Shown here: positions 28,345-37,499 of the stretch, one piece after another | Layout: each line of letters begins with the position of its first letter | Position numbering within the stretch: the first letter of the stretch is position 1 | NCBI GenBank assembly: GCA_020186115.1 | Contig: WSYJ01000170.1 | Span: forward strand, 1-41,769 | DNA length: 41,769 bases | DNA from: Histomonas meleagridis | Taxonomy: Eukaryota > Parabasalia > Tritrichomonadida > Dientamoebidae | Direction: 5' to 3' | Notes under the pieces: model-generated | Told to the model about the DNA's origin: nothing | What the model saw: the letters and a program-made list of their open reading frames with translations, nothing else | Database searches by the model: none | Translations under genes and position numbers: made by a program

Positions 28345-28466
28345 TTTATATTAAATTTTCTCTTCTTCACTAATTTCTTCCTCTTCGATTTTCTCTTCTT
28401 CTTTCAAAATATAGGTGAAACTTTCAAATGGTCTTCCATCTTATATTAATTTCGGTCTATTCTTAT
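28345..28466. other. short gap with Glu-rich coding remnant
   Basis: The minus strand encodes a Glu/Lys run (EEISEEEEIEEEK-like) with breaks. It is likely part of one of the flanking frames. Confidence 0.3.
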
Positions 28467-29015
28467 TTATAGTTGAAGGATAATAAACAAGTCTTTATTA
28501 GTGTGAAATATTTTTAATCCTTCTACATAGTTATCTAATAAGAATTTTAATAATGATATCATTATTCTCATAAAATGATAGAATAATTCTACATCATCAT
28601 AATAAATATGGTACAAATGTTGTGAGATTCTTTTTTGTAATTCTTTATCATATTCAGTACTGAAATCGAAATCTATTATTACTTTTATTTCAGGAACATC
28701 TAGCATATATCTAAAAAAGTATTTAAACCAATTTTTAAATAAATCAATGAGTAATTGTTTATCTCCAAAAGATAGACTACTAAAAAAATTCAGATAAAAT
28801 AAAGTAAATTTATGATCATAAAATAATATATTAAATATATCAAAAATATACATTATATTCAAATCTTTGGTTTTTGATATAATAATTTTATCTTTATCTT
28901 CTTTATCTTTTACTTCTTTTTTTTTCAATTCATTATGTATTTGTTCATAAGTTTTACTAATTAATATTTCATTGTATATTTCCGGATATTGTTGTTCTTT
29001 AATAAGTATTTTCAT
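28467..29015 (-). CDS. unknown Polinton-B protein, 182 residues
   Basis: Intact frame rich in Leu, Ile, Phe, Asp and Lys. A charged segment (residues 30-50, KKKEVKDKEDKDK) is followed by helical, aromatic-rich sequence (FFSSLSFGDKQLLIDLFKNW, then VIIDFDFSTEYDKELQKRI). No zinc, nucleotide-binding or protease motif was found; it is not the packaging ATPase or the adenain-like protease. It overlaps the 3' end of the preceding frame by 17 nt, so the two may be one frameshifted gene. Confidence 0.45.
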   Translation of the reverse strand: MKILIKEQQYPEIYNEILISKTYEQIHNELKKKEVKDKEDKDKIIISKTKDLNIMYIFDIFNILFYDHKFTLFYLNFFSSLSFGDKQLLIDLFKNWFKYFFRYMLDVPEIKVIIDFDFSTEYDKELQKRISQHLYHIYYDDVELFYHFMRIMISLLKFLLDNYVEGLKIFHTNKDLFIILQL

Positions 29016-29232
29016 TAATTAAATACAATACAGTATTAAATAATCTCAATATTTCGAAAAACCAGACTTTAATATGACTGTATTTTTGTAATTTTGTAGC
29101 ACTAGGTGGGATAGTTAAGATGACAGGATTTGCTTTCAAGAAAGTTACCTCATAATTAGGTATAAAATAAGTAAACGTCAACAACCAATTTTGGAATATA
29201 TTTATATGAAGTATTTCATCTTCATTATTCAT
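28999..29232 (-). CDS. unknown Polinton-B reading frame, 77 residues
   Basis: It begins MNNEDEILHINIFQNWLLTF, continues with YFIPNYEVTFLKANPVILTI, and overlaps the next frame. It could be a separate small gene or the middle of a longer protein interrupted by indels. No family was recognised. Confidence 0.35.
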   Translation of the reverse strand: MNNEDEILHINIFQNWLLTFTYFIPNYEVTFLKANPVILTIPPSATKLQKYSHIKVWFFEILRLFNTVLYLINENTY

Positions 29233-29249
29233 TTCATCAAAAATAATTC

Positions 29250-29850
29250 AGAAAAAATAATCCAATCCGTGTATCGGAAGCTATGGAATTAAACCAATCT
29301 ATAATATACACAGGATAATCTTTTTTGATGAAATAATAAGGATCTTCGTTTTGTAATTCCTCAATATCAGTTTCTATAATAAAATTAATATCAAGTTCTT
29401 CATCTGTTCCTTCTATTTTAAAATATAATTGAGAAATATTATTACGTTTTGGAGCTTCATTAGGTAAAAAGAATATAAATCTATTATGTTGCGAATAAAA
29501 AGCATAAGGTGAATTTCTAAGTATATGTTCGACTTGATTGATATATCGAAAATTAAAATTATAATTAGAATAAATATAGGTAATTTTTTTTCACTATTTA
29601 AATATACAATAGTATCGTATAATATATCATATTTTTGATATTTTCTGGATTTATTATTATTTGTTCTTCTTCTTGATTTTGTTTTATATATTTTTGACAT
29701 TTTTTTTAATGGTGGTTGTGGTGGTTCATATTCTTCTTCCTCTTCATTGTTTTGTGATTGTTTTTTTTGTTTCTTTAATTTTAGCAGGACTTTTGTAATT
29801 TGTCTTAGTCTGCATTTATAAAATGAAGTGTCATAATAACTGTCTAACAT
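29250..29850 (-). pseudogene. unknown basic-then-acidic Polinton-B protein (frameshifted)
   Basis: The frame from 29850 has a Lys/Glu-rich head, a proline patch (EEEEEYEPPQPPLKK) and an Arg/Lys/Asn tract (KTKSRRRTNNNKSRKYQK) like a nuclear-localisation signal. An 8-base T run near 29590 shifts the frame. Downstream, in the other frame, are NRFIFFLPNEAPKRNN and DYPVYIIDWFNSIAS, ending near 29262. It lies directly 3' of the capsid gene, where Polintons often keep a penton-type minor capsid or accessory gene, but no jelly-roll signature can be asserted. Confidence 0.5.
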
Positions 29851-29982
29851 TATATCAAAATATTCTGTGAAAAATGTTTAAGTCAATTTTGATAATATTT
29901 TAAGGATTAAATTATATCAAATAAGTTTGCCACAGAGGTTATAGTCAAAATTTGATAATATTTTATAAATATAAATGTTTAT

Positions 29983-31450
29983 TTAATAACCGTCTGGTGT
30001 ACCATTAGCATGGTATTTCAAACCATTGTGTAAATCTAATGTAAAATAAGTATCACGACAAATGAATAATTGTGGTGGTGGTGGATGATTTCCAGCATCA
30101 TCTATATTATAATAGGTATCATTAGCTTGTGTATAAATTGGTTGACCTTTAATTTGTATTGGTATATTTTGACCATTAGAATCTAAACCATCAAATACGT
30201 AACCACCACGTGAACGCTCACATTGTATATTAAGCATAAATGAAGTAGCATCACTTAATGTGTTATTATATCTTGTACCATTTGAAGCATTCCTATCCAT
30301 AGTTAAAGAATCTTCGAATTCTTTAGTACATTGTATACCACCATCTAAATCAGAAGCAATTAATTGATATTGTAAAAATCTTGCACCTAAAGTAGAAATA
30401 GGTTCATCAGGATAATTTTGACCTGCAATAGTTAATTGTACATTATTATAAATAGGATTATCGAAACAAGTATAATCATTAGCATGTTTTGGAAATACAA
30501 CTGTAATAGTTGTGACATTAAATAAAGGCATATTAATAGTAGATTGTATACCAGATTCAGTAGCAGCTAACGCAAATACATTATAATCTAATTGTTGTGA
30601 AGGAATTATTAAACCTCCAGGTTGTTGAAGTATTTGAGCTATTTTATTTAAAGTTTCTTCTTTAACTCCAAAACCATACATATTAGATTTACATGAAAGT
30701 ACAGTTAAACCTGTACAATATAAAGAAACATTCTCAGTTGCAGTATCAATAGTATGATTAGTTTCAGTATCACATTTAAATGTAGTAGTTATATTAGCAG
30801 AATTACCGATTTGAGTAAAACCATGAGTAAATAAAGGTAAATTATTAAATGTAGCATTAATAGAAGAATCTTCTAAAAATTCTTTAACTTCTTTAATTTT
30901 ACGTGGATCTACTTGACACCAAACTAAACCATTTTGTATAACATAAAACTTTAATTCAATATCACCAACTAATCTATTTGGATATAAATCAAATGCTTTT
31001 CAGCATAAGGTTTAATTGTAGAATAACAATAACCTTCACGACAACATTCATTTTGTTGATACCCAGTAGAAATATTATTAGACATAATTTGTAATTGATC
31101 TAATAATTGATTAGAACTCTTAAAACCTATAAATATTTTAGCTAAATTTTCTGGATCTGTCAAATTACTAGAATTAATAGCTTTTGATAATTGTACATTT
31201 ATTCTAATTTTAAAATTAAATAAAACCTTCAGTTATTTGTGAAATCATATGATCACCATGAGTAATTCTTAATCTAGTTTCTTAAGATTGATTAAATGGT
31301 GCATTTTGATCATGACAATCTTCAGTTCTTAAAATAAAAGAACGAGTACCATCATTTTTAGCAATTAAATCTTTTAAGACGATCAAAATAAGCTCCAACA
31401 TTACCTTGATCATCTTGTTCATTTTTAGATTGCGTATTATTATAATACAT
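29983..31450 (-). pseudogene. Polinton major capsid protein, copy B
   Basis: Same gene as 11890-13517. The C-terminal 232 codons (30681-29983) are open, and the frame continues upstream to about 30870. Breaks are an extra A near 31377, a stop near 31285, an extra T near 31228, and a deletion equal to 160 bp of copy A (12343-12502) at about 31007, flanked by short AAG-like homology. 160 is not a multiple of three, so the frame is lost there. All four lie in or near the N-terminal third, whereas most damage in copy A lies further down. Function as for copy A. Confidence 0.7.
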
Positions 31451-31484
31451 TAATAAAAATGAAAAATATTTTTCATAATTTTTA
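31451..31484. promoter_or_regulatory. symmetric bidirectional initiator promoter (copy B)
   Basis: TGAAAAATATTTTTCA (31460-31475) lies exactly centred between the divergent ATGs at 31450 (minus) and 31485 (plus), giving 10-nt leaders on both sides. The bases between palindrome and ATG differ slightly from copy A while spacing is fixed. Confidence 0.7.
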
Positions 31485-31769
31485 ATGGCGTGGGGTTTGT
31501 GGAATAAATTTAACAACGGTATAAAAAAAATAGGACCTTTACTTAAAAAAGTTAAAGAAGGCTTCGCAAAAATTAGTCCGCATATTGCAAAAGGTTATGA
31601 ATTTGCAAAACAACATAAAGAAGATATTAAAAAGATAGGACCTTTAAAGAAATTACCTGTAGATAAAATATTTGAAGTAGGTGATAGAATAGCTCCTATA
31701 TTTAAATCAGTAGGTAAGAAGGCAAATGATAAGATCTTCTCTAATTTACATCCTGCATTTTATAAATAA
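31485..31769 (+). CDS. MAWG-family small amphipathic Polinton protein 1, copy B
   Basis: Intact at 94 residues, it differs from the copy at 11571-11855 by about four residues. The N-terminal cationic helix (MAWGLWNKFNNGIKKIG) and the KIGPLKKLPVDKIFEVGDR segment are kept. It is separated by only 30 bp from its paralogue. Survival of this gene in both copies while the capsid gene broke in both may be chance owing to its short length. Confidence 0.7.
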   Translation: MAWGLWNKFNNGIKKIGPLLKKVKEGFAKISPHIAKGYEFAKQHKEDIKKIGPLKKLPVDKIFEVGDRIAPIFKSVGKKANDKIFSNLHPAFYK

Positions 31770-31799
31770 AGAAATAAATATTTATTTTTATTATTATTT

Positions 31800-32069
31800 A
31801 TGGCGTGGGGTTTTTGGAACAAAATTAAAAACGGATTTAAAAAAGCTGGTGCTTGGATTAAAAATAAAATTATTAAACCAGTTGGTAGATTTGTTGGTAA
31901 TGTATGGAATAAAGTAGCTAAACCTGTTGTAAATACAGTAGGTAAAATACCTGGAATTGAAAATTTACCTGGTCATGCAGGTGCTATTGCAAAAGGAATT
32001 AAAATAGCAGATAAATTATCACCTGTTATAGATGGTGTAGCAAATGCACTAGTTGGACAAAAGAAATAA
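31800..32069 (+). CDS. MAWG-family small amphipathic Polinton protein 2, copy B
   Basis: The frame has 89 residues. The start MAWGFWNKIKNGFKKAGAWI parallels protein 1. It then has Pro/Val/Gly-rich repeats (KPVGRFVGNVWNKVAKPVVN) and a Gly/Ala/Lys tail. It is strongly basic. The glycine- and alanine-rich, amphipathic make-up would suit a core or membrane-active virion protein. Twin MAWG genes look like an old tandem duplication. Copy A of this gene is frameshifted. Confidence 0.7.
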   Translation: MAWGFWNKIKNGFKKAGAWIKNKIIKPVGRFVGNVWNKVAKPVVNTVGKIPGIENLPGHAGAIAKGIKIADKLSPVIDGVANALVGQKK

Positions 32070-32097
32070 TAAAATATTATTTATATATATTGTTTTG

Positions 32098-32187
32098 AAT
32101 TTTTTTGAAAATAAACTATGCCAAATTACAGGCGTCCTTAAAGGACGCCTGCGTCTGATTTAGCATAGTCTATTTTCAAAAAAATTC
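32098..32187. repeat. hairpin downstream of the MAWG genes (copy B)
   Basis: GAAAATAAACTATGCCAAAT (32107-32126) pairs with 32158-32177 with 18 of 20 positions matched, extended by T7/A8 runs. The loop carries GGCGTCCTTAAAGGACGCC, itself palindromic. It is equivalent to 11146-11230. Confidence 0.85.
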
Positions 32188-32248
32188 AATGCCATGACAT
32201 TTTCTGACACTGAGTTTTTGATCGTTTTTTAACAGTTCATATTAATAA

Positions 32249-32602
32249 ATGCAACAACACAGCAGCGACAGCGACAATGAAGATTTCAACATGGATTTGT
32301 GGTTCAGGTCAAGAGCATTTTCTGATTTATTGAACATTATAAAGGAACACTCTGGATTTAATTCTATAGAAAATATGATCATTAGAGAAGTAGATCCTTC
32401 AAATTTAGGTGTCTTTTTTGATGTAAATGTATTTATAGGGGACTTTGATTTTATGTACACTGCACCTATATTTGAAAGACGAATACAACCAAGTGACTTA
32501 CATTACATTCCTATAGAAATGTTCGATGAGAATGATTATAGGTTAAATGTTGAATATATGTTGTTGTATATCATACAATATTTTGTTTTAAGACAAATAT
32601 AG
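32249..32602 (+). CDS. unknown acidic protein unique to copy B (117 residues)
   Basis: It starts MQQHSSDSDNEDFNMDLWFR, is acidic overall, and contains IIREVDPSNLGVFFDVNVFI and RRIQPSDLHYIPIEMFDEND with an aromatic helical end. No recognised domain. The frame is intact. It sits with the next gene in a segment of about 640 bp (32190-32830) that copy A lacks precisely between its hairpin and 68-residue gene, so it is optional cargo or was lost from A. Confidence 0.55.
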   Translation: MQQHSSDSDNEDFNMDLWFRSRAFSDLLNIIKEHSGFNSIENMIIREVDPSNLGVFFDVNVFIGDFDFMYTAPIFERRIQPSDLHYIPIEMFDENDYRLNVEYMLLYIIQYFVLRQI

Positions 32603-32607
32603 ATAGG

Positions 32608-32823
32608 ATGAATATAGCAAGAGACTGTACTGGATGGATGCGCAATCATTACAGTAGGCTTCATAGTTTAGAATTTTCACGGGTGATTTTATGTATTAGA
32701 AGATACTTAAGAGGACAACCTTGTGCAAGCTTTTACGTTCCACGATTAATAACTACTCCATATCCCGGACCACGTCCAAATAGATTTGACATAATAACTA
32801 GGGAAGACTTAACATATGAATAA
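32608..32823 (+). CDS. unknown basic protein unique to copy B (71 residues)
   Basis: It starts 5 nt after the previous stop, in another frame, so it is either translated separately or is the end of the upstream protein after a one-base change. It is basic and Arg-rich (CTGWMRNHYSRLHSLEFSR, CIRRYLRG), with a proline tail (LITTPYPGPRPNRFD). No known domain. An upstream TCA initiator is not evident in the 5-nt gap, which favours the frameshift view. Confidence 0.45.
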   Translation: MNIARDCTGWMRNHYSRLHSLEFSRVILCIRRYLRGQPCASFYVPRLITTPYPGPRPNRFDIITREDLTYE

Positions 32824-32845
32824 AAAAAATAAATCATTTTTATTT

Positions 32846-33052
32846 ATGTCTAATTATAAACCTGAGGTTATTGAAACCTATTACAACAAAGATAGGTTAG
32901 ATATTCCTGAAATTACAGATTTAAAAGATATAGAAAAACAGAGAAGGGTGTCATTTACGAACGCAATTATATTCGAAAAACCAATCCCATTTTCAGTTTT
33001 GTGACAAAATAGTGAAATATATGTTATACCATATGAAAAAGAAAATAGATAA
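32846..33052 (+). pseudogene. 68-residue Polinton protein, copy B
   Basis: 69 codons from ATG 32846 to TAA 33052 with one TGA at 33002 (an Arg codon in copy A). Otherwise it is the same protein as 10902-11108. A single substitution is enough to break it. See that entry for content. Confidence 0.6.
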
Positions 33053-33096
33053 AATAAAGATTATTTTTTTGTTTATTTAATTCTTTAACATTTTGT

Positions 33097-33245
33097 TATA
33101 CTGACCATAATGAAGAAAAAACATTAGTAACATAAATTGTCTTTTTCGTATTGCTTTGAACAATGTCAACAGGTTAAGTGTTAAAATTATTGAAATAATC
33201 ATCATCATAGAAATCAAATGTAAAAAGAAATTCATCCTCAGACAT
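33097..33245 (-). pseudogene. small acidic Polinton gene, copy B
   Basis: MSEDEFLFTFDFYDDDYF runs to a TAA after 24 codons. The following codons match copy A again (KKTIYVTN-like) up to a one-base difference in a T run. Function unknown. Confidence 0.4.
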
Positions 33246-33276
33246 TAAAAAAAATGAAGTGATTATTGTTTTTTAT

Positions 33277-33747
33277 TCAAACTAGAGCTTTAAAACTATC
33301 GGGATCTATAGAATTCATATCAAATACTTATTTAAATTCATGATTATCAGATATTTTATGTGATATAAGTATATTATTAACTTCATCGTTATTTGATTCA
33401 TACAGAAATGCTTGATACCATCTTCCGAAATTACTTTCTAATTGTATTAAATGAATCTCTATATAATGAATATTATTAGTAAGTGGTGGCTTTTTGTTAT
33501 CAGTTATTGGTATTGATACTTTTATATTTTTTTGATTGAAGAATTCGATCAACTCTCTATGAACAAAATAAAAATCTTGAAAATTTTTATGTTTGATAAT
33601 CATCCCAATTGGTTTTATTATAAAATTGTTGAAATTTCCTAATTTATCATCTTTTGGTTCAAAAAATAAAGCTACTGCCGTAGCACCTGAATCTTTTTCT
33701 TTGAGATGATCAGAAATTTTTGTAACTGAATAATACTCTGTATTCAT
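33277..33747 (-). pseudogene. Polinton 156-residue protein, copy B
   Basis: 157 codons like copy A (10204-10674). It is open from the start to residue about 140, where TAA replaces a Gln/Thr codon (33328), leaving the last 16 codons unread. The conserved blocks are unchanged. An upstream ATG at 33819 also keeps the frame open, but the shared start with A is preferred. Confidence 0.6.
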
Positions 33748-33781
33748 AGAAAGTAAAGTGATGAAGTGATGAAGTGACATT

Positions 33782-34003
33782 TTAAAAATTGTGTATACTG
33801 ACCATTGGTTTGTTGGCATAAGTTTGCCATGTAACCAAACAATAACCGTCGCTTTTTGACAACTTAATATCTGACCAAATAATATCCGGGGACAATTTGT
33901 GCTGGTTATACAATGTTTTAGATAAGTTTATGTGAAAAGTGGCATTGAGAGTACTATCGTTCCTATCAAAAAGTTTCACGTTCTTTCGAAATTGAATGCT
34001 CAT
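33782..34003 (-). CDS. terminal Polinton small protein, intact copy (73 residues)
   Basis: The first gene inside the copy B end. It starts MSIQFRKNVKLFDRNDSTLN, continues with FHINLSKTLYNQHKLSPDII and SKSDGYCLVTWQ. It is basic, with no recognised domain. Decayed copies lie at 9925-10160 and 39790-39965 in the same place relative to the GC-rich end, so the gene is a constant feature of this Polinton lineage. It overlaps the extended upstream reading of the 156-residue gene. Confidence 0.5.
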   Translation of the reverse strand: MSIQFRKNVKLFDRNDSTLNATFHINLSKTLYNQHKLSPDIIWSDIKLSKSDGYCLVTWQTYANKPMVSIHNF

Positions 34004-34019
34004 TCAAATTTTCAAACGA

Positions 34020-34200
34020 ATTGTATGGCTCACAAAAATCATTCTGATTTTTGTTGCGAGCGGAGCGAGCACACTCGGGGGATTGAAGGGGTCTGAGGCC
34101 TCCGGAGGTGCCCTTCGGCCGAAGATACCGGAAATCCCCCCAGTGAAAATTTTAGGTCGGGACTGATCCCGAGCACTTAAAAAAGACCCAGCCCCCGGCC
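34020..34200. repeat. GC-rich terminal region of Polinton copy B
   Basis: Contains CAGTGAAAATTTTAGGTCGG and a CCTCCGGAGGTGCCCTTCGG block, both shared with 9700-9770. GAGCGGAGCGAGCACACTCG is also shared. The hairpin arm of copy A is replaced by GATCCCGAGCACTTAAAAAA and CCCCCGGCCGG at the border with the integrase-like relic. Confidence 0.7.
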
Positions 34201-34204
34201 GGTA

Positions 34205-34744
34205 TTATATATTTACCCGGCAACGATATGGTACTGCGGGCTTTAACGGGCGCGTGTACGATAACGCGTTGTTCTCCCCAATTACGTCGTATATCAAATG
34301 GTGTGTAATTTCTTGGCACATAGAAACACTTTCTGAATAGGAAATTATTAGGTAGAATGACTTGTTAACGCCAGTTTTGTATATTCTTTGTATTTCCATG
34401 ATTTTATCTTTGAGCTCTTGGCGTAAATCTACTTTTTGTCTTCCTCTGGTAATACGTTGATCAAGACCATTATCGTCGATCGCCCTTCTAACGGTCCCTG
34501 GACTTACTTTTTTCGTTACCACTATTCGAGGAAGATGTTTTCCCCTATTTATGATAACTCTGGCATGATTGCTCGCTTCGTCGATTGTTGTTCTCCTTTG
34601 CTGGATTGCCTTGACGGTAGCTTCTAGCCAAAAAGGGCAAATTTCGATCTTTTTCCTCCCTTGCATTCGAAAATTCAAGTTCAATAGTTTACTCGAAATT
34701 GAATGATTTTTGAACATTTCCGTACACAACAGAAAAATTTTCAA
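34205..34744 (-). pseudogene. integrase/transposase N-terminal fragment (Polinton c-integrase-like?)
   Basis: 179-codon frame. The N-terminal half holds a helix-turn-helix pair (EATVKAIQQRRTTIDEASNH and VVTKKVSPGTVRRAIDDNGL), then QRITRGRQKVDLRQELKDKI. The last residues (YTRPLKPAVPYRCR) look like the linker that precedes the catalytic core in retroviral-type integrases of Maverick elements. The DDE core is absent: the frame is cut at 34205 next to the copy B end. A Tc1-type or MULE N-terminus is the alternative. Confidence 0.45.
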
Positions 34745-35345
34745 ACTTTTATTTTAACTCGAAAATAAAGACTAAGATATTATATATATACGGTATTTAA
34801 AATTAAATTATGGAGATCACTTTGAAGGGTTGAAAAATTGCTTATTGAAGTTAACATAATATAATCTCTTCCTACCTTTTTTTTCTTAAATTCAGTCAGC
34901 ATTTTTAAATATTCCAATCAAAAAAATTTTATGAAAAACTTACACAAACAAATGTAACAACATAAATTTATTTTTATATTACACATCTTAGTAAAATGCA
35001 TAATGGAAATTATATATGTATAGATAAATCATAATACATTACAAGATTTTGTGTAATTCTCTGATATTCTTTGATACCAAAAATACCAAAAAAATACTAA
35101 TACTTATGGATCACAAAAAAGACTTATTATTAATTTTATGTTTTTATTCAATTCGTGAATTTTGATATGATCTCTCCATTTTGAGTCTTACATTTTTTTT
35201 CCTATTTTCTCTTTAACATCTTCAAATTGTGTTATTTGTTTATATATATCATATACTATATTTAAATCCTTTTCAACTTCATTAAACATTTATATTTTGT
35301 GATCCTATTGATGAAATTTTTATCGAAATACTCATTAGTTTTTGA
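34745..35345. other. AT-rich intergenic region
   Basis: About 600 bp with no recognisable gene, repeat or structured RNA. ATATATATA and T-rich runs only. Confidence 0.5.
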
Positions 35346-35778
35346 TTAGAATTTATTGAATTTATTTTTGGCATTTTTTCTTGCAGATTTGTCATCCCAT
35401 CCAAACGAATAACCAAATTCATCAATAAATTCAATTGAATCACCGAAATCTTCTACTTCCTCTTCTTCCTCCTTTGGAACGAATTCTTGATCGTCTACTT
35501 TCTCGCATAAATAATCGAAAAATTTATCTATTTCATATTTTTCTGTTCTTTCTAGATGTTCTGGAAAATGTTTGTCTTCAGGCATATCGAATGATTCTAA
35601 GTGTTTTATAAATTTAGAATTTTCTTCAGTATCATGTGATGTTATTAGTATTTCACTTAAATTTTCTATGAATCTTTTGAATAGATATCGAAGCCACTCC
35701 TATTTGCTAGTTTTCTGAGATAACAATTAAGATCCGACCATCAGAATAAGATAATTCGCTAAGTTGTTCAAAGTTCAT
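35346..35778 (-). pseudogene. acidic protein gene of unknown function (one frameshift)
   Basis: ATG at 35778 opens 23 codons (FEQLSELSYSDGRILIVISE) before a TAG at 35707. The frame next door is open from 35702 to 35346 with WLRYLFKRFIENLSEIL, an acidic tract (EFVPKEEEEEVEDFGDS) and a basic end (DDKSARKNAKNKFNKF). Joined, it would be about 140 residues. No family was recognised. It lies outside the Polinton and could be a host gene damaged by indels. Confidence 0.45.
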
Positions 35779-35990
35779 TCTTAACAGAAAGTACGCCCAG
35801 GGAAATGTTAATCATTGATTCCAAATTCCAATATAATTTCAAAGAACGAAATACTTTAATGAAAAATTATAATTATGTAAAATTGATATCATAATTGATA
35901 TTTTAATCTTATTTTATATTTGAAATGGCTATCTTTACCCCCTTAAAAAAAATTATAAAAAATGCGATTAAAAACATCACCCTATGCGAA
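35779..35990. other. spacer
   Basis: AT-rich. No supported gene. Confidence 0.4.
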
Positions 35991-36930
35991 ATATTTTTGT
36001 ATAACCATTTGATTTCATTATATTTTGCAAACGAGTAGGCATATCATTTATCAAACCATTAATTGTTCGGAATGAACAGATTTTTCCATACTTCGCATAT
36101 GAGTCTTTTCAAATCTCCGATTGTTTGTTGTGAAGAATTCTCAATTCTTCGTTTCATGATAGCCCATACCATATCGATCACATTAAGATCGGGACTATAT
36201 GAAGGCCAATTTTCTACAACTTCTATATTTAAATTCGCAGGTGCTTCGGTAACATATTATTTCATCAAAATGAACATCACTTGTTATATTTCGTGTTATT
36301 AGAATGAGCTTGGACTTGAAATTGTATCCGATTGCTCCCCAAATCATAACTGTAAGACGATAAGCAATTCTAGAAATCATTGTATCTAAGCCATGATCTT
36401 CATATCTTTGCCAAATCCATTTGTTGTTTGGACCTAATTCAAACCATTATACATCATCAAAAATGATATATCCCCCCAATTTCTTTGCATCAGTTGCAAC
36501 TGATCTTTACACCATTCCACTTTTTTTTCTTGATGCTTCAGTCACAGCACAGTTTTGGTGTGCTCGTAAGCAAAGAATTCCCATATTATGTAGAGCTCTG
36601 TTTGCAGTATATTGATTTAATTGCGTTCCAACCAACTCAACAATTTTTTTTTCAATAATTATCTAATATTTTACAAGATATTGTTCGATTTTGAATTATT
36701 CTAGATTCCATAAAGATAATGTGTTGATGCAATTAAGATTTTGGTCTTCTTAAAAGGGGAATTGGCCAATTGTTGTGAGACAACGAAATAACCTTTTTGG
36801 TAGTTTTTGGGCAAACACCAAAGATATTTGATTATTGGTTTTGATCAGCGATAATAAGGCTTGCTTGTCCTATCATATTGTAGCGCGTTTGAGTGAATGC
36901 CTAAATCCTTTCATGACTTCAATAGTAAAC
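35990..36930 (-). pseudogene. Tc1-like (IS630 superfamily) transposase relic
   Basis: Minus strand, in several frames: HTH-like FTQTRYNMIGQASLIIADQN (36895-36835), RRPKS near 36750, LHNMGILCLRAHQNCAVTEA (36600-36540), the first catalytic region FDDV.WFELGPNNKWIWQRYE (36460-36400), then YRLTVMIWGAIGYNFKSKLI (36365-36310), the second catalytic part near 36290, and PSYSPDLNVIDMVWAIMKRR (36205-36145) with Asp in place of the final Glu of LNPIE. Stops and frame changes break it at least four times. It is a different and older lineage than the mariner at 40425. Confidence 0.72.
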
Positions 36931-37499
36931 CGCCTCGTTGAAAATTTCAATTGAAATAATATTGCAAAACACTATAGAATATGTTAGTCATTAAACATGT
37001 TCACAACGGTGAATGAATAGATCCAGTCGATTAATTTCTATTATTGGATCTTAAAATATTGGTATTTAGGAAGGTTTTCTCTGGCTGATTTCAGGTTCAC
37101 ACTCTATGTGCTTCATTTCTCGAATTACTCTAGATCTTGCTAGGTCAGAATCCCGCTCGAGCAAAGGCTGATGTAATATTTTTGGATGTGGTAGCTCTTT
37201 GCCATTAATCAACAATGTTTATGATCTCACAAAGTGATCTCCCTCTTCTGTATCATCACAGGGAAATGTAGATTTTACTTCGTTGTGGTCTGATAGGAAT
37301 TCTTCTTCATGTATGATGAGCTTGATCAATCAAGTCATTTATTGACATTTTTATCAATTCAATATCTAATGAAATGCTCGAGAATGCTTTTTTTGGTCGA
37401 CCTCTTCAGACAATTCATAGTTTAGTCTTCGAATAATGAAATATTAAAAGGAGAACAATCATTAAACGTTCAATCTGTGAGCACATTATGGATCACCTC
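36931..37499. other. unassigned region between transposon relics
   Basis: Short minus-strand pieces (for example LPHPKILHQPLLERDSDLAR near 37190) look like former coding DNA, but no family can be named. No repeat structure was noted. Confidence 0.35.

Larger units (their letters stand above)
29851..34200 (-). mobile_element. Polinton/Maverick copy B, capsid block and right end
   Basis: This is inverted relative to copy A and about 90-95% alike over shared parts. The order inward from the end at 34200 is: terminal small gene, 156-residue gene, small acidic gene, 68-residue gene, two genes absent from A, hairpin, two MAWG genes, divergent promoter, capsid gene, and then (to 24777) unknown genes and polymerase B. 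The opposite end is missing because the polymerase is cut at 24777. No integrase, ATPase or protease was found within it. Confidence 0.75.

Noticed and set aside
28467-29015. Packaging ATPase or adenain-like protease of Polinton
   Set aside because: No Walker A/B motif and no His/Cys protease pattern in this or the neighbouring frames.
36063-36615. Plus-strand open frames
   Set aside because: Antisense to the Tc1-like transposase relic, which explains the sequence.
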